A stretch of DNA of 64,000 nucleotides from Deltaproteobacteria bacterium. GTDB lineage: Bacteria > Desulfobacterota > Desulfobacteria > Desulfobacterales > Desulfatibacillaceae. Shown here in pieces: positions 25,690-33,396 of this stretch; position 1 is the stretch's first letter, and every line of letters starts with the position of its first letter. The notes below the pieces were generated by a model. The model saw nothing but the letters and a program-made list of their open reading frames with translations, searched no databases and was not told the origin of the DNA. The position numbers and the translations under genes are program-made. The stretch covers positions 186,001 to 250,000 of the forward strand of contig JACRLG010000023.1 in assembly GCA_016235345.1 (NCBI GenBank). Reading direction: 5' to 3'.

Positions 25690-26184
25690 CTACTTGAGCT
25701 TTGCCTTAAAGCTCACCCTGCCCTTTTCGCCGGGCCTGACGGCTTTTTTGAGGGTCCAGCGGACGCCCGTGTAATCTTCGGGCATCGCGGGACGATAGGT
25801 TCCGTCGGCCTTTTTGACCCTAAGGTCCTTTTCCGGGTGATAGGTCTTTCCGCCGTCCACCGAAAAGGTGATGGAAGTGTCCCTGCCTTCTGCGCTTCCC
25901 GGAACGTAGATCATGTGTTCCGGCACCGGGTTGTCGAGGACCACCTTTTCGGCGGGTTTGTCGCTCACGTGCCTGAAGGACACCGAGTAGATTATCTCGT
26001 CGCCGGGTATAACCTTTTCGGCGGCAACGAGCTTCTTCACGGCCTTGCCGGAAGCGTCCGTCACCACAACTTCCTTTTCAGCCAGGGAGGTGAGTTCAAT
26101 GGCTCCCCTGGTTTCGGCAAAGGCTGAAAAAGCGGAAATGGCCAGAAAGCTTATTGCGAAAAACGCTATGATGCTTTTTCTCAT
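25690..26184 (-). CDS. Small secreted DUF11-like protein
   Basis: 164 residues with AAGGAG before the ATG. Signal peptide ~1-23 (cut near AFA|ETRG). The mature part is a single DUF11-like domain: VIPGDEIIYSVSFRHVSDKPAEKVVLDNPVPEHMIYVPGS is the usual promise of a YxVxxxNxGxxxAxxVxVxDxxPxxxxYVxGS motif. The chain ends VRPGEKGRVSFKAKLK, matching the F-x-V-x-hydrophobic ending of its neighbours. Unlike them it lacks the G-T-x-N-x-A motif and is Lys-rich. It lies 13 bp downstream of the 328-residue gene, so the two are co-transcribed. Confidence 0.78.
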   Translation of the reverse strand: MRKSIIAFFAISFLAISAFSAFAETRGAIELTSLAEKEVVVTDASGKAVKKLVAAEKVIPGDEIIYSVSFRHVSDKPAEKVVLDNPVPEHMIYVPGSAEGRDTSITFSVDGGKTYHPEKDLRVKKADGTYRPAMPEDYTGVRWTLKKAVRPGEKGRVSFKAKLK

Positions 26185-26197
26185 GGCTTGTTACTCC

Positions 26198-27184
26198 TTA
26201 CTGGAGCGTCACCTTGAAGGTGATGTTCTGCTGGGGGGAGGCCGAGGTGAGGTTGCCTAACTCGACGGTAACCACGCCGGGGGTGGTTGCGCCCACGTCG
26301 CCCGCGTCCGCGTCGTTGCCGTCGGTGAGCGGATTCACGTTGAGCGTAAGGGTTCCCGCGTTGTAGCTGGTGCCTGCGGGGATGGAGTCGGTTATCTTCA
26401 TGTTGGCCGCCGTCCCGCTTCCCGCCACGACGACGGAGATGGTGTAGGTGACCACCGCGCCGGGTACGGGCTGGTTGCCGCTGAAGGGATCGAGGATGGA
26501 GGAAGTCTTGGTGATGGTCACCACCACGTTGGACACCACGTAGGTTCCGAGCTTGGCGTCATCGCCTCCTGTGGAGCCCACCACTGCGTCGGTTCCGCCT
26601 TCGCCCGCGCCAGCCACAACGGTTCCGGGAGCGCCGGTGCCGGTCTTGGATGCGGCGGTGAGGCGGGTGTTGCCAAGGTTACCGTCTGCAAGGCCCAAGG
26701 GGATGTTGTTTAGAACCAGGATGCGGATGGAGCCGTTGGCGGCGATAACGGGATCGTTCACACCGGGTATGTACTGGGTGTCTACGCCTGCGTTATAGGC
26801 TCCGTTGCCGTTGGTGTCGAAGTAGAGGTCGAGGAGCGACGGGTCGAAATTGTCGCCGCCGATACCTGCGGAAAGACCCGCCAGGGTATAGGAGTCAGAG
26901 CCGTTACCGGTGTTGGTTACGGTGAAGTAGAGGGCCTTGTTGGCGTCGCCCGGCTGCACCACCACGTTTGCGGCATCCTGCCAGGTGACCGTCACGTTTA
27001 AAATTTCGGCCACTATGATGGTGCTGACGTTGGAGTTCTGGCTCACTGTCTGGGTGCCCACCTCGAAGGTGGCTGTGGCCACGTTGTTGATGGGGGTTCC
27101 GGCGGGGGTGCCGATGGCCATTGCCTGGCCGGCGAAGACTGCGAGGATGATGGCTGCTGCGATGAGGATTCTTGATTTTTGCAT
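26198..27184 (-). CDS. Secreted DUF11-type surface protein, first gene of the cluster
   Basis: 328 residues, ATG preceded by AAGGAAG. Signal peptide 1-23 (cut near AMA|IGTP). The mature start IGTPAGTPINNVATATFEVG carries the motif shared with the 386-residue and giant proteins. LYFTVTNTGNGSDSYTL (~88-104) and QPVPGAVVTYTISVV (~239-253) are DUF11-like, and the chain ends NITFKVTLQ. DTNGNGAYNAGVD (~137-149) resembles a calcium-binding Asp-rich loop. It opens the five-gene minus-strand cluster and follows a long AT-rich leader. Confidence 0.78.
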   Translation of the reverse strand: MQKSRILIAAAIILAVFAGQAMAIGTPAGTPINNVATATFEVGTQTVSQNSNVSTIIVAEILNVTVTWQDAANVVVQPGDANKALYFTVTNTGNGSDSYTLAGLSAGIGGDNFDPSLLDLYFDTNGNGAYNAGVDTQYIPGVNDPVIAANGSIRILVLNNIPLGLADGNLGNTRLTAASKTGTGAPGTVVAGAGEGGTDAVVGSTGGDDAKLGTYVVSNVVVTITKTSSILDPFSGNQPVPGAVVTYTISVVVAGSGTAANMKITDSIPAGTSYNAGTLTLNVNPLTDGNDADAGDVGATTPGVVTVELGNLTSASPQQNITFKVTLQ

Positions 27185-27882
27185 TTCGCTCTTCCTTTTC
27201 TTGTGGTTGTTGCGGCTTGTGAAGCTCTGTTCTTCCAGTGTTGCTGCTGACCCGAAAGCCTCCTTTCCCTGTGCGGGCCTATGGCGCTCTTGCCTCTCTT
27301 TGTCCTTTCATGACGAATGCTCCTTTTGGTGTTGATGTTGAAAAACAGGTCCGCCTCTTTTCCGCCAATGCCTATGTTGCCTGTACTCGTACCGGTTAAG
27401 GGGAATGAGTTCTTCACGGTCGTCTCTTCCCCGGTGTCTTCATACCTGTTATTTTTTGATCAAAATTTATTGTTTCATCATGAAAAGTATGATAAAAGAG
27501 AAGTAATTATATGAATACCATTTCCTTCCCGAATGCCTCGCCTGGGAATGGATATATGGCCCACTGAATAATAATCATTTTCATATTCAATTCATATATT
27601 GGATTATTATGTAGAAAATATTTAGAAAAACTAGCTGTTTCTCTCTTATGAAACAATCGGTAACAGAATTGATGTGCTTATGGCCCTTTTTTTAAGCAAT
27701 ACTTTAGAATGACGGGCTTATCATACCCGCCAGGGGCAAAAATATCAGGTAGGCTAGGCGGACGGGCTGATTGCATGGGTGGCGGCGGCGGGCATTGGGG
27801 AAAAATTTTGCGGAGATGCTTTTACGGATGTTTCGGGGCGGTGATATCGGGGCCTGGATTTTGGGGCAAGGGCGGCCTGAAA

Positions 27883-27926
27883 CAAAAAAAAGGGGTCGGC
27901 GGCCATGTGGATGGCTGCCGACCCCT
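27883..27926 (-). terminator. Intrinsic terminator downstream of the C39/small-protein pair
   Basis: A perfect 10-bp stem, AGGGGTCGGC/GCCGACCCCT (27891-27900 and 27917-27926). On the minus strand it is followed by a T tract (A-run at 27884-27890). Confidence 0.85.
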
Positions 27927-27994
27927 GAATTTTTGACGGGAAAATACCCTTCTGACTACTGCCAGAGAAAGACCTTGCGCCAGCCATTGATGAG

Positions 27995-28027
27995 GGCCCC
28001 GGCCTTTCAGAAGTCCGGGGCCTTTTT
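27995..28027 (+). terminator. Plus-strand intrinsic terminator with no annotated upstream gene
   Basis: GGCCCCGG/CCGGGGCC (27995-28002 and 28015-28022) plus T5 on the plus strand. No plus-strand gene precedes it for more than 10 kb, apart from weak small ORFs at 27709-27990. Confidence 0.65.
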
Positions 28028-28057
28028 GACCAAGCGGCGGGCTTTAACCCGGCTGTT

Positions 28058-28402
28058 TCAGATTCCGCTCACAAGCACCATGATGAGCACCGCGCTTCCT
28101 ACCAGGTAAAACGTGGTCCAGTAGTAGCTTGGCTTTTTCTCGTCATCATCCTCTCCTGCCCTCATCTGGGCGAGGTTTTGAACCTGGTCGGCCCCGGCCC
28201 GGTCCTGGGCCGCGATTTCACCGGCGTTTGACGCTTCCTGGGAAATGACTTCGCCCGCAGCCTGGCCTTTTTCAATGACGGTGGCCGCGTCGGAGGCCCT
28301 TTTCACCACCTCGGCGCTGGAAGCCGCCGGAACGGACCCGGCCAGGAGGATGGCGCATAATACTATGCTGATTATCCTTAAAATGCTTTTCCCCGTTTTC
28401 AT
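28058..28402 (-). CDS. Small exported protein with C-terminal membrane segment
   Basis: 114 residues from the ATG at 28402, preceded by GGGGGAGG. A signal sequence (~9-31, IISIVLCAILLAGSVPAASSA) is followed by an Ala/Glu/Gln-rich, probably helical stretch (~33-80), a short acidic patch EDDDEKK (~86-92) and a final membrane helix (~97-114). It would sit in the periplasm tethered at its C terminus. No family recognised. It is 88 bp downstream of the C39-like lipoprotein gene on the same strand and ends at a strong terminator, so the two are probably one operon. Confidence 0.7.
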   Translation of the reverse strand: MKTGKSILRIISIVLCAILLAGSVPAASSAEVVKRASDAATVIEKGQAAGEVISQEASNAGEIAAQDRAGADQVQNLAQMRAGEDDDEKKPSYYWTTFYLVGSAVLIMVLVSGI

Positions 28403-28490
28403 TGATCCTCCCCCGGTTGATAGGTTGCTGAAAAACTGAGCCGGACGGTTTACGGCATAGATGCCCGAAGTTCCTGGCCCGGCATGTCGA

Positions 28491-29045
28491 TCATTTGCCT
28501 TGGCCCTGGGGCACTGCCAGAAGCGCGAAATTGGCCGCCTTGCGCCACCTGTCGGCGAAATCCTCCGAATCGAGCCAGACCCGGCCATGCGCGGGATCGT
28601 TTAAAATGATCCGGCTCCTGTCCTTGGAATAGCCCACCGCCACCGCAAAGTGCCGCCGCCCTTCCTCGCCCATCATGACTATTACGGGGCGGGTGGCGGA
28701 AAGATGCCCGAAAAGGTCGTCGATGCGCGATGAATACACCCTTGCGGAATACCCCACCGAAGCCGCCACCCCGCAAAGTTCCTCGCCGGAAAAACCCTCC
28801 CTTGGGCAGGGGGAGGCCAGAAGGGCGGAAACGGCCTCCGGGGAAAGCCCCCAGTAGGCCATGACCATTCCCAGGCAGGCGCTTCCGCAGCACGGCCCCT
28901 TTTCCTGCAGTCGCACCGGCACGTCCAATATATAGGTTTCGCCGCCTTTTTCGTACTCCGCCGAAACCTGGTTGTGCACCGCCCTGGTGGCGCAGGACGT
29001 GAAGATGAAACAGAAACACAAGACCGTGAATATGGATTTTTTCAC
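28491..29045 (-). CDS. C39-like cysteine peptidase lipoprotein
   Basis: 184 residues with a lipobox-like FTSC ending at C18 after a hydrophobic core, so it is probably a lipoprotein facing the periplasm. The domain matches the C39/papain-like pattern: PCCGSACLGMVMAYWG, with C53 as likely nucleophile where C39 enzymes have DCG-x-A-C, H132 in RRHFAVAVGYS and D150 in LNDPAHG. It is a stand-alone domain without the ABC transporter of bacteriocin exporters. It resembles the single-domain C39-like lipoproteins annotated as PA2778-type. Likely partner: the small membrane protein encoded downstream. Substrate unknown. Confidence 0.78.
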   Translation of the reverse strand: MKKSIFTVLCFCFIFTSCATRAVHNQVSAEYEKGGETYILDVPVRLQEKGPCCGSACLGMVMAYWGLSPEAVSALLASPCPREGFSGEELCGVAASVGYSARVYSSRIDDLFGHLSATRPVIVMMGEEGRRHFAVAVGYSKDRSRIILNDPAHGRVWLDSEDFADRWRKAANFALLAVPQGQGK

Positions 29046-29200
29046 TTTTTGGCTCCGCGCATGATTGATATGGGCTCACAATAGGTTGAAACACATGCTT
29101 ATGTCAACACGGGACAGTTTGTTCAGAGCCTGAAATTCGGGTTTTCACCTTGACGCCGGGCCCTCGCAATGCCAGAATACGTCAAAAAGGGGGAGCGACC

Positions 29201-29764
29201 ATGAATATTCTCGACTTGTTCATGCTGGGCCTTTTGGGCTGGGGTCTCGTGCGCGGCTATTTCCGGGGCATCATAAGCGAAACGTCTTCGATTCTGGGCG
29301 TTGTGGCGGGTTTTTGGGCCGCCCGGCACTGGTACGTGGGCATGGCCTCCGGCCTGGCCGGATGGGTGAAAAACCCCGAATCGGCCTGGGTCACCCACCC
29401 GCATTACCCCAAGATCGTGGCGTTTCTGGCCATTTTTTTCAGCATTTACTTCATAGTGAGCCTTCTTGGCTGGGGGATAAAGACCCTTGCCAGGGTGGCC
29501 CAACTGGGATGGATGGACCGCATGTTCGGCGCGCTGTTCGGCCTTTTGAAGGGCTCCATGCAGTGCAGCATCATCCTCCTGGCCTTCACGGTGTTCAGCC
29601 CCACAGGGGAATCGGTCGTGCTGGAAAATTCCAAGGTCGCCCCAAGGGTCACATTTGTTGCCGTGAGGGTCGCCAAACTGGCCCCGGCCGACTGGAGGGC
29701 CCAGTTCCTGGAAAAGCTGGAAACCCTGAAGGTTGCCTGGCAGGCCAAAAAAACCGGAACGTGA
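29201..29764 (+). CDS. CvpA family inner-membrane protein
   Basis: 187 residues from the ATG at 29201, with GGGGGAG upstream. The N terminus NILDLFMLGLLGWGLVRGYFRGIISE is the classic CvpA start (D-x5-GxxxGxxxG). Four membrane helices are predicted, near 5-20, 27-45, 72-92 and 110-133. The C-terminal ~40 residues are soluble. In enterobacteria CvpA is linked to colicin V export and envelope homeostasis. It is upstream of mazG and hisH on the same strand. Confidence 0.85.
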   Translation: MNILDLFMLGLLGWGLVRGYFRGIISETSSILGVVAGFWAARHWYVGMASGLAGWVKNPESAWVTHPHYPKIVAFLAIFFSIYFIVSLLGWGIKTLARVAQLGWMDRMFGALFGLLKGSMQCSIILLAFTVFSPTGESVVLENSKVAPRVTFVAVRVAKLAPADWRAQFLEKLETLKVAWQAKKTGT

Positions 29765-29794
29765 CGGCCAGGAACGGATCACGGGCCATTTTCC

Positions 29795-30547
29795 ATGAAA
29801 ATGAATTTTATGACCGACGCTGAAACAGCGATCTCCGGGGATCCCGGAGAGCCGCTTTCAAAACTTTGCGAGCTTGTGGAGACCCTGCGGGGCGAAAACG
29901 GCTGCCCCTGGGACAGGGTCCAGACCGCAGAAACCATGCGGGTCTATCTTATAGAGGAAGCCTTCGAGCTCTTGGAGGCCCTTGACCACGGGGCCCCCGA
30001 CGACGTCTGCGAGGAGCTTGGCGACGTGCTTTTTCAGGTCTTTTTCCTGGCGAGCCTTTTCCGGGAAAAGGGCCTTTTCGGCATGGCGGACGTGGCCCGA
30101 AGGAACGCGGCCAAGATGATCCGCCGCCACCCCCATGTTTTCGGCGACGAAAAGGCCGAAAGCGCCGAAGATGTGCGCCGCCGCTGGTTCGAGCTGAAAA
30201 ACGCCCGGCACGCCGATAAAACCCCCCACCAGGTGGTTTCCAAGGTTCCCAGGGGGCTTCCGGCTCTTCTGCGGGCCTACCGTGTGTGCGAGAGGGCGCA
30301 TAGGGTGGGGGTTTCCCCCTTTCCCGAAGAAAACCTCCTGGACGGCGTAAAAAACCGCCTGTCCGGGCTTCTGGCTGCGTCGGCCACGGGCGACAAAAAT
30401 GCGGTATCGGGTGCCCTGGGCGACCTTCTGCTCAATCTGGCGGCTGCGTCATTTTCAATGGGAACCCACCCGGACACCGCTCTTTCAGGGGCTCTCGACA
30501 GATTCATCGAAAAACTGGAAATTGCTGAAAGGCCGGAAAAAGAGTGA
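29795..30547 (+). CDS. mazG: Nucleoside triphosphate pyrophosphohydrolase MazG
   Basis: Hydrolyses NTPs/dNTPs to NMP and PPi. 250 residues, close to the 263 of the E. coli enzyme. The first domain has GCPWDRVQT, the metal-binding EEAFELLEAL and EELGDVLFQVFFLA, then RRHPHVFGDE and RRRWFELK. The second MazG repeat (~165-245) is degenerate, though DLLLNLAAASFSMG remains. The ATG at 29795 has only a weak ribosome-binding site. Its stop codon overlaps the hisH start by 4 nt (GTGA). Confidence 0.93.
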   Translation: MKMNFMTDAETAISGDPGEPLSKLCELVETLRGENGCPWDRVQTAETMRVYLIEEAFELLEALDHGAPDDVCEELGDVLFQVFFLASLFREKGLFGMADVARRNAAKMIRRHPHVFGDEKAESAEDVRRRWFELKNARHADKTPHQVVSKVPRGLPALLRAYRVCERAHRVGVSPFPEENLLDGVKNRLSGLLAASATGDKNAVSGALGDLLLNLAAASFSMGTHPDTALSGALDRFIEKLEIAERPEKE

Positions 30548-31167
30548 TCGCCATAATCGACTACGACGCGGGCAACCTCACAAGCGTTCTGCGGGCCGTG
30601 AATTTTCTCGGCGCGAAATGCCAGGTGACCCGCGATCTTAATAGCATTTCCAGGGCCGACCGGATCATTTTCCCCGGAGTGGGAGCCGCTGGCTCGGCAA
30701 TGGAGAGCCTTGGCCGCTACGGCCTGGACAAGGCCCTTAAAGACGCCTTTTCCGCCGGAAAGCCCATCCTTGGCATCTGCCTGGGAACCCAGGTGATACT
30801 TTCATATTCCGAGGAAAACGACACCCCCTGCCTGGGCCTGGTCCCCGGACGGGTGACGGCCTTTTCACAAAACATGGTATCGGGCGGCCTTCGCCTCAAG
30901 GTTCCCCACATGGGCTGGAATTCCGTGAAGGCCACAAAACCCCACCCGGTCCTTTCCGGCATTCGGGACGAGCTTCTGTTCTATTTCGTCCACAGCTATT
31001 ACCCGCGCCCGGAAAACCCGGAGCACACCCTTGCCGAGACCGTTTACGGAGAGCCCTTCGCCTCGGTCATCGGGGTCAAAAACCTCATCGCCACCCAATT
31101 CCACCCGGAAAAGAGCGGCGAGCCGGGCTTGGCGCTCTTGCGGAATTTCATTTCCTGGCAGCCATAA
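30544..31167 (+). CDS. hisH: Imidazole glycerol phosphate synthase, glutaminase subunit
   Basis: Supplies ammonia to HisF in histidine biosynthesis. 207 residues, GTG start. IIDYDAGNLTSV at the N terminus and the nucleophile Cys in GICLGTQ (~78) are diagnostic. HSYYPRP and the catalytic His/Glu in QFHPEKSG (~187-190) complete the class-I amidotransferase triad. The GTGA overlap with mazG implies translational coupling. No hisF or other his genes are next to it, which is unusual because hisH normally travels with hisA or hisF. A palindromic element starts 1 nt after its stop codon. Confidence 0.94.
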   Translation: MIAIIDYDAGNLTSVLRAVNFLGAKCQVTRDLNSISRADRIIFPGVGAAGSAMESLGRYGLDKALKDAFSAGKPILGICLGTQVILSYSEENDTPCLGLVPGRVTAFSQNMVSGGLRLKVPHMGWNSVKATKPHPVLSGIRDELLFYFVHSYYPRPENPEHTLAETVYGEPFASVIGVKNLIATQFHPEKSGEPGLALLRNFISWQP

Positions 31168-31168
31168 C

Positions 31169-31289
31169 AGCCTGTCTAAAAACGCGAATCGCTGTGTCAC
31201 GCATCACGGCGCGGGTCGTCATATACGAAAAGTATTATTCCTCCCCGCGCCGCTCGCGTTCCTTGCGCTTCATCGTTTTTAATCAGGCT
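31169..31289. repeat. Stop-codon-adjacent palindromic element, copy C
   Basis: 121 bp. Arms AGCCTGTCTAAAAACG and CGTTTTTAATCAGGCT (two mismatches). Centre ATATACGAAAAGTATTATTC. It is closely similar to copy A in the same orientation and begins 1 nt after the hisH stop. Confidence 0.85.
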
Positions 31290-31338
31290 TCACATCCGGC
31301 CTTTTCAACGTGCTTATATGGATTGTTTCGGGAAAATA

Positions 31339-32235
31339 ATGAAAAAGGCCGTAATCAGGGAGATAAGGCAGGGGCTCTACAGGATCGCCCTGCCGGTGGA
31401 AATAAGGGGCTTTTCCGATTTCATAGGGGTCTTCGTCCACACCGGGGACCCCTGCTTTTTGGTGGACACCGGCCCGGCCTCCACTGCGGACGCCCTCATC
31501 GACGCCCTTGATACGCTTTCCGCAACCCGGCTCGATAACGTTCTCTTAACCCACATCCACCTCGATCACGCCGGGGCCACCGGGGACCTTGTCCACCGGC
31601 TGGGGCCTTTGAAGGTGGCGTGCCATTCCACCGGCATCCGCCACATGGCACATCCAGAAAAGCTCTGGGCCGGAAGCCTCGCCACCCTGGGCGACACGGC
31701 CAGGGCCTACGGACCCTTGCGCCCCACACCCCCTGAATGCCTTGTCCCTGCGGAAGGCTTCGGGGAGGGCGGAATCCTGGCCCTTCCCACTCCTGGGCAC
31801 GCGGCCCATCACGTGAGCTACGTTCATGGCGACGTGCTTTTCGCGGGCGAGGCAGCCGGGATGTACACCCCCTTCGAGGACGGCGGGGTCTTCATAAGGC
31901 CCGCCACTCCGCCCAAGTTTTTTTTCGATACCTATATAAACAGCCTGGACAGCCTCCTTCCCCATTCGGACAAAACCGTGTGCTACGCCCATTACGGGGT
32001 GCGGAAAAACGCAAGGGAGCTTTTTCTGGCCCACAGGGACCAGATTTTTCTGTGGCGCGGGATCGTGGAAAAGGCCGTGGGGGAGCGGATCGGGGACAAC
32101 CTTGTGGACGAGTGTATAGGCCGCCTTCTGGCCCAGGACCCGCTGATGCGCCATTGGGACAGGTTTTCCGAAGACGTGAAAAGCCGGGAGCTCATCTTTC
32201 TCAAAAATTCGGTGAGGGGTTTCGCCGGGTCCTGA
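31339..32235 (+). CDS. MBL-fold metallo-hydrolase
   Basis: 298 residues from the ATG at 31339 (GGGAAAATA upstream); the frame is open from 31318. The zinc motif HIHLDHAG (T-H-I-H-L-D-H) is complete. A second His lies in PTPGHAAHHVSY (~150-161) and a late His in CYAHYG. The Asp in HGDVLFAGEAAG completes the usual metallo-beta-lactamase ligand set, with Glu following in place of the more usual residue. The family includes glyoxalases, lactonases and RNA processors; nothing here fixes the substrate. It is monocistronic between a repeat and a strong promoter. Confidence 0.88.
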   Translation: MKKAVIREIRQGLYRIALPVEIRGFSDFIGVFVHTGDPCFLVDTGPASTADALIDALDTLSATRLDNVLLTHIHLDHAGATGDLVHRLGPLKVACHSTGIRHMAHPEKLWAGSLATLGDTARAYGPLRPTPPECLVPAEGFGEGGILALPTPGHAAHHVSYVHGDVLFAGEAAGMYTPFEDGGVFIRPATPPKFFFDTYINSLDSLLPHSDKTVCYAHYGVRKNARELFLAHRDQIFLWRGIVEKAVGERIGDNLVDECIGRLLAQDPLMRHWDRFSEDVKSRELIFLKNSVRGFAGS

Positions 32236-32274
32236 ACGGGCTTTTTGCGGGGCGGCCCGACCCCTTTAACGGTA

Positions 32275-32304
32275 TTGACGAAAATTTCCGATCTGTTATA
32301 TACT
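32275..32304 (+). promoter_or_regulatory. Strong candidate sigma-70 promoter
   Basis: TTGACG at 32275-32280, an 18-bp AT-rich spacer and TATACT at 32299-32304, in a GC-rich context. It is 144 bp upstream of the secreted lysine-tailed protein gene. Confidence 0.65.
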
Positions 32305-32447
32305 TATGAAATCTACAAGGAAGCCTTGAACTTTTTTGAAAAATGCCGAACGGCGAATTTCCGCCGCCCGGCCTTTGAGGAAAGGGCCGGGGCTGAAAGC
32401 CCGCCGCGTTTTTTATGCCAAATACCCTTCTGGGGGGATGAAAAGTC

Positions 32448-33185
32448 ATGAAGGCAAGAACGTTTTTTGCGGTATTGGTGTTCGGGGCCATTCTCCTGTC
32501 CGGCGCTCTTCCGTGCTGGGCCTTCAACGCCGAAACCCGCAGGGAAATGTTGAAGGACACCTTGGAGTTCATGCCCCCTGAACTGAAGAGCTATCTTTGG
32601 GGCAACTGGGACAAGGTCACTGCGGGAATGCTCTTCGACTACCGCAACAACTCCGCGACAAACCCCGAAGACATAGGAAACGTTTATGAAAACCTCGTGG
32701 CGAGGCTTCGGGAGAACCGCCTGACCGAAGAGAACACGGCCAGGGCCTTCGGGGTGATGGCCTGCCTGGTATCCCAGGCCGTGTCTCCGGGCTGGCTGGC
32801 CTCATCCACGGACGTTGACCCGGCCCTGGTGGTTTACGACGGTTTTCAGGACGTGCCCGAGCCGGGCCGGAAGATGAAGGGCCTTATCGACGCCAATATC
32901 GATTATTACGGCGACAGGTCCAACGAGCGCGTTTCCGTGCTCTACGGGGTGAGCGTCAACGCGGCAGCCGATTTTTGGATATCAGCGTGGAAAAGGGCGG
33001 GCCTTGCAACCGGGCAGATGGTGGCTTCCGGCAGGCAGATCAAAAGGAGCGACCTTCTGGTGAAGGAGCTTGACATGGCCGCAGCCGAAGCGGCGGCGGC
33101 GGAGGCCCAGAAAAAGGCCAAGCCGTCCCAGAAAAAGAAGGCGGCCAAGAAGCCCGCGAAGAAAAAGAAGGCCGCGAAAAAGTAG
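32448..33185 (+). CDS. Secreted protein with a lysine-rich C-terminal tail
   Basis: 245 residues with a signal peptide (~1-24, cut near CWA|FNAE). The mature domain begins with ETRREMLKDTLEFMPPELKSYLWG, a helical pattern reminiscent of zinc-dependent phospholipase C/P1-nuclease-like periplasmic proteins. The metal-binding His/Trp set is not evident, so I do not assign that activity. The Ala/Glu-rich stretch (~204-217) leads into a tail (~218-245) made almost only of Lys, Ala and Pro (KKK-A-A-KK-P repeats), like histone-H1 tails. Such a tail on an exported protein suggests binding to polyanions such as LPS, nucleic acid or teichoic-type polymers. It has its own promoter and terminator. Confidence 0.7.
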   Translation: MKARTFFAVLVFGAILLSGALPCWAFNAETRREMLKDTLEFMPPELKSYLWGNWDKVTAGMLFDYRNNSATNPEDIGNVYENLVARLRENRLTEENTARAFGVMACLVSQAVSPGWLASSTDVDPALVVYDGFQDVPEPGRKMKGLIDANIDYYGDRSNERVSVLYGVSVNAAADFWISAWKRAGLATGQMVASGRQIKRSDLLVKELDMAAAEAAAAEAQKKAKPSQKKKAAKKPAKKKKAAKK

Positions 33186-33207
33186 CCGTCCCGAACCCGC
33201 AAAACGC

Positions 33208-33260
33208 AACAGCCCGTTGAAGCCTCCCATATCGGGGCGTCAACGGGCTGTTTCATTTTG
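33208..33260 (+). terminator. Intrinsic terminator after the lysine-tailed protein gene
   Basis: A perfect 13-bp stem, AACAGCCCGTTGA/TCAACGGGCTGTT (33208-33220 and 33240-33252), then TTTCATTTT. Confidence 0.85.
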
Positions 33261-33276
33261 AGGCCCGGCGGGCCTT

Positions 33277-33380
33277 ACCCTCACCCCGGCCCACACCCTC
33301 CGGGAGAGGGAGAATTGATTTCCAGTAGCGAACCCCACCCTCGCCCTCTGGGAGAGGGTGGCCGAAGGCCGGGTGAGGGT
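33277..33380. repeat. Interspersed ACCCTCACCC palindrome
   Basis: The outer arms ACCCTCACCCCGGCC and GGCCGGGTGAGGGT are inverted, with inner CCCTC/GGGAGAGGG units. Repeats of this type (CCCTCACCC...GGGAGAGGG...GGGTGAGGG) are scattered in many bacterial genomes. It is the first of three repeat types packed into 33277-33672, a gap of nearly 500 bp with no convincing gene. Confidence 0.75.
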
Positions 33381-33396
33381 GACCGTAACGCCGTAT

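Larger units (their letters stand above)
27185..28057. other. Long divergent intergenic region with AT-rich island
   Basis: 873 bp. The part next to the DUF11 operon (27185-27420) is a long leader on the minus strand. It holds an open frame starting GTG at 27417 that runs into the next gene; I do not think it is coding. Bases 27440-27720 are strongly AT-rich against a GC-rich genome and are the likely promoter region. Bases 27720-27880 are GC-rich with no convincing ORF. Two terminators of opposite polarity lie at 27883-27926 and 27995-28027. Confidence 0.55.

Noticed and set aside
27231-27290. Possible c-di-GMP (GEMM) riboswitch in the DUF11 leader, because the minus strand reads GCACAGGGAAA
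   Set aside because: The downstream signature (GACGCAAAGCC and the receptor helix) is absent, so it does not fit the class I consensus.
27709-27936. 75-residue plus-strand ORF in the large intergenic region
   Set aside because: No ribosome-binding site, Gly-rich composition, and it runs through a terminator hairpin.
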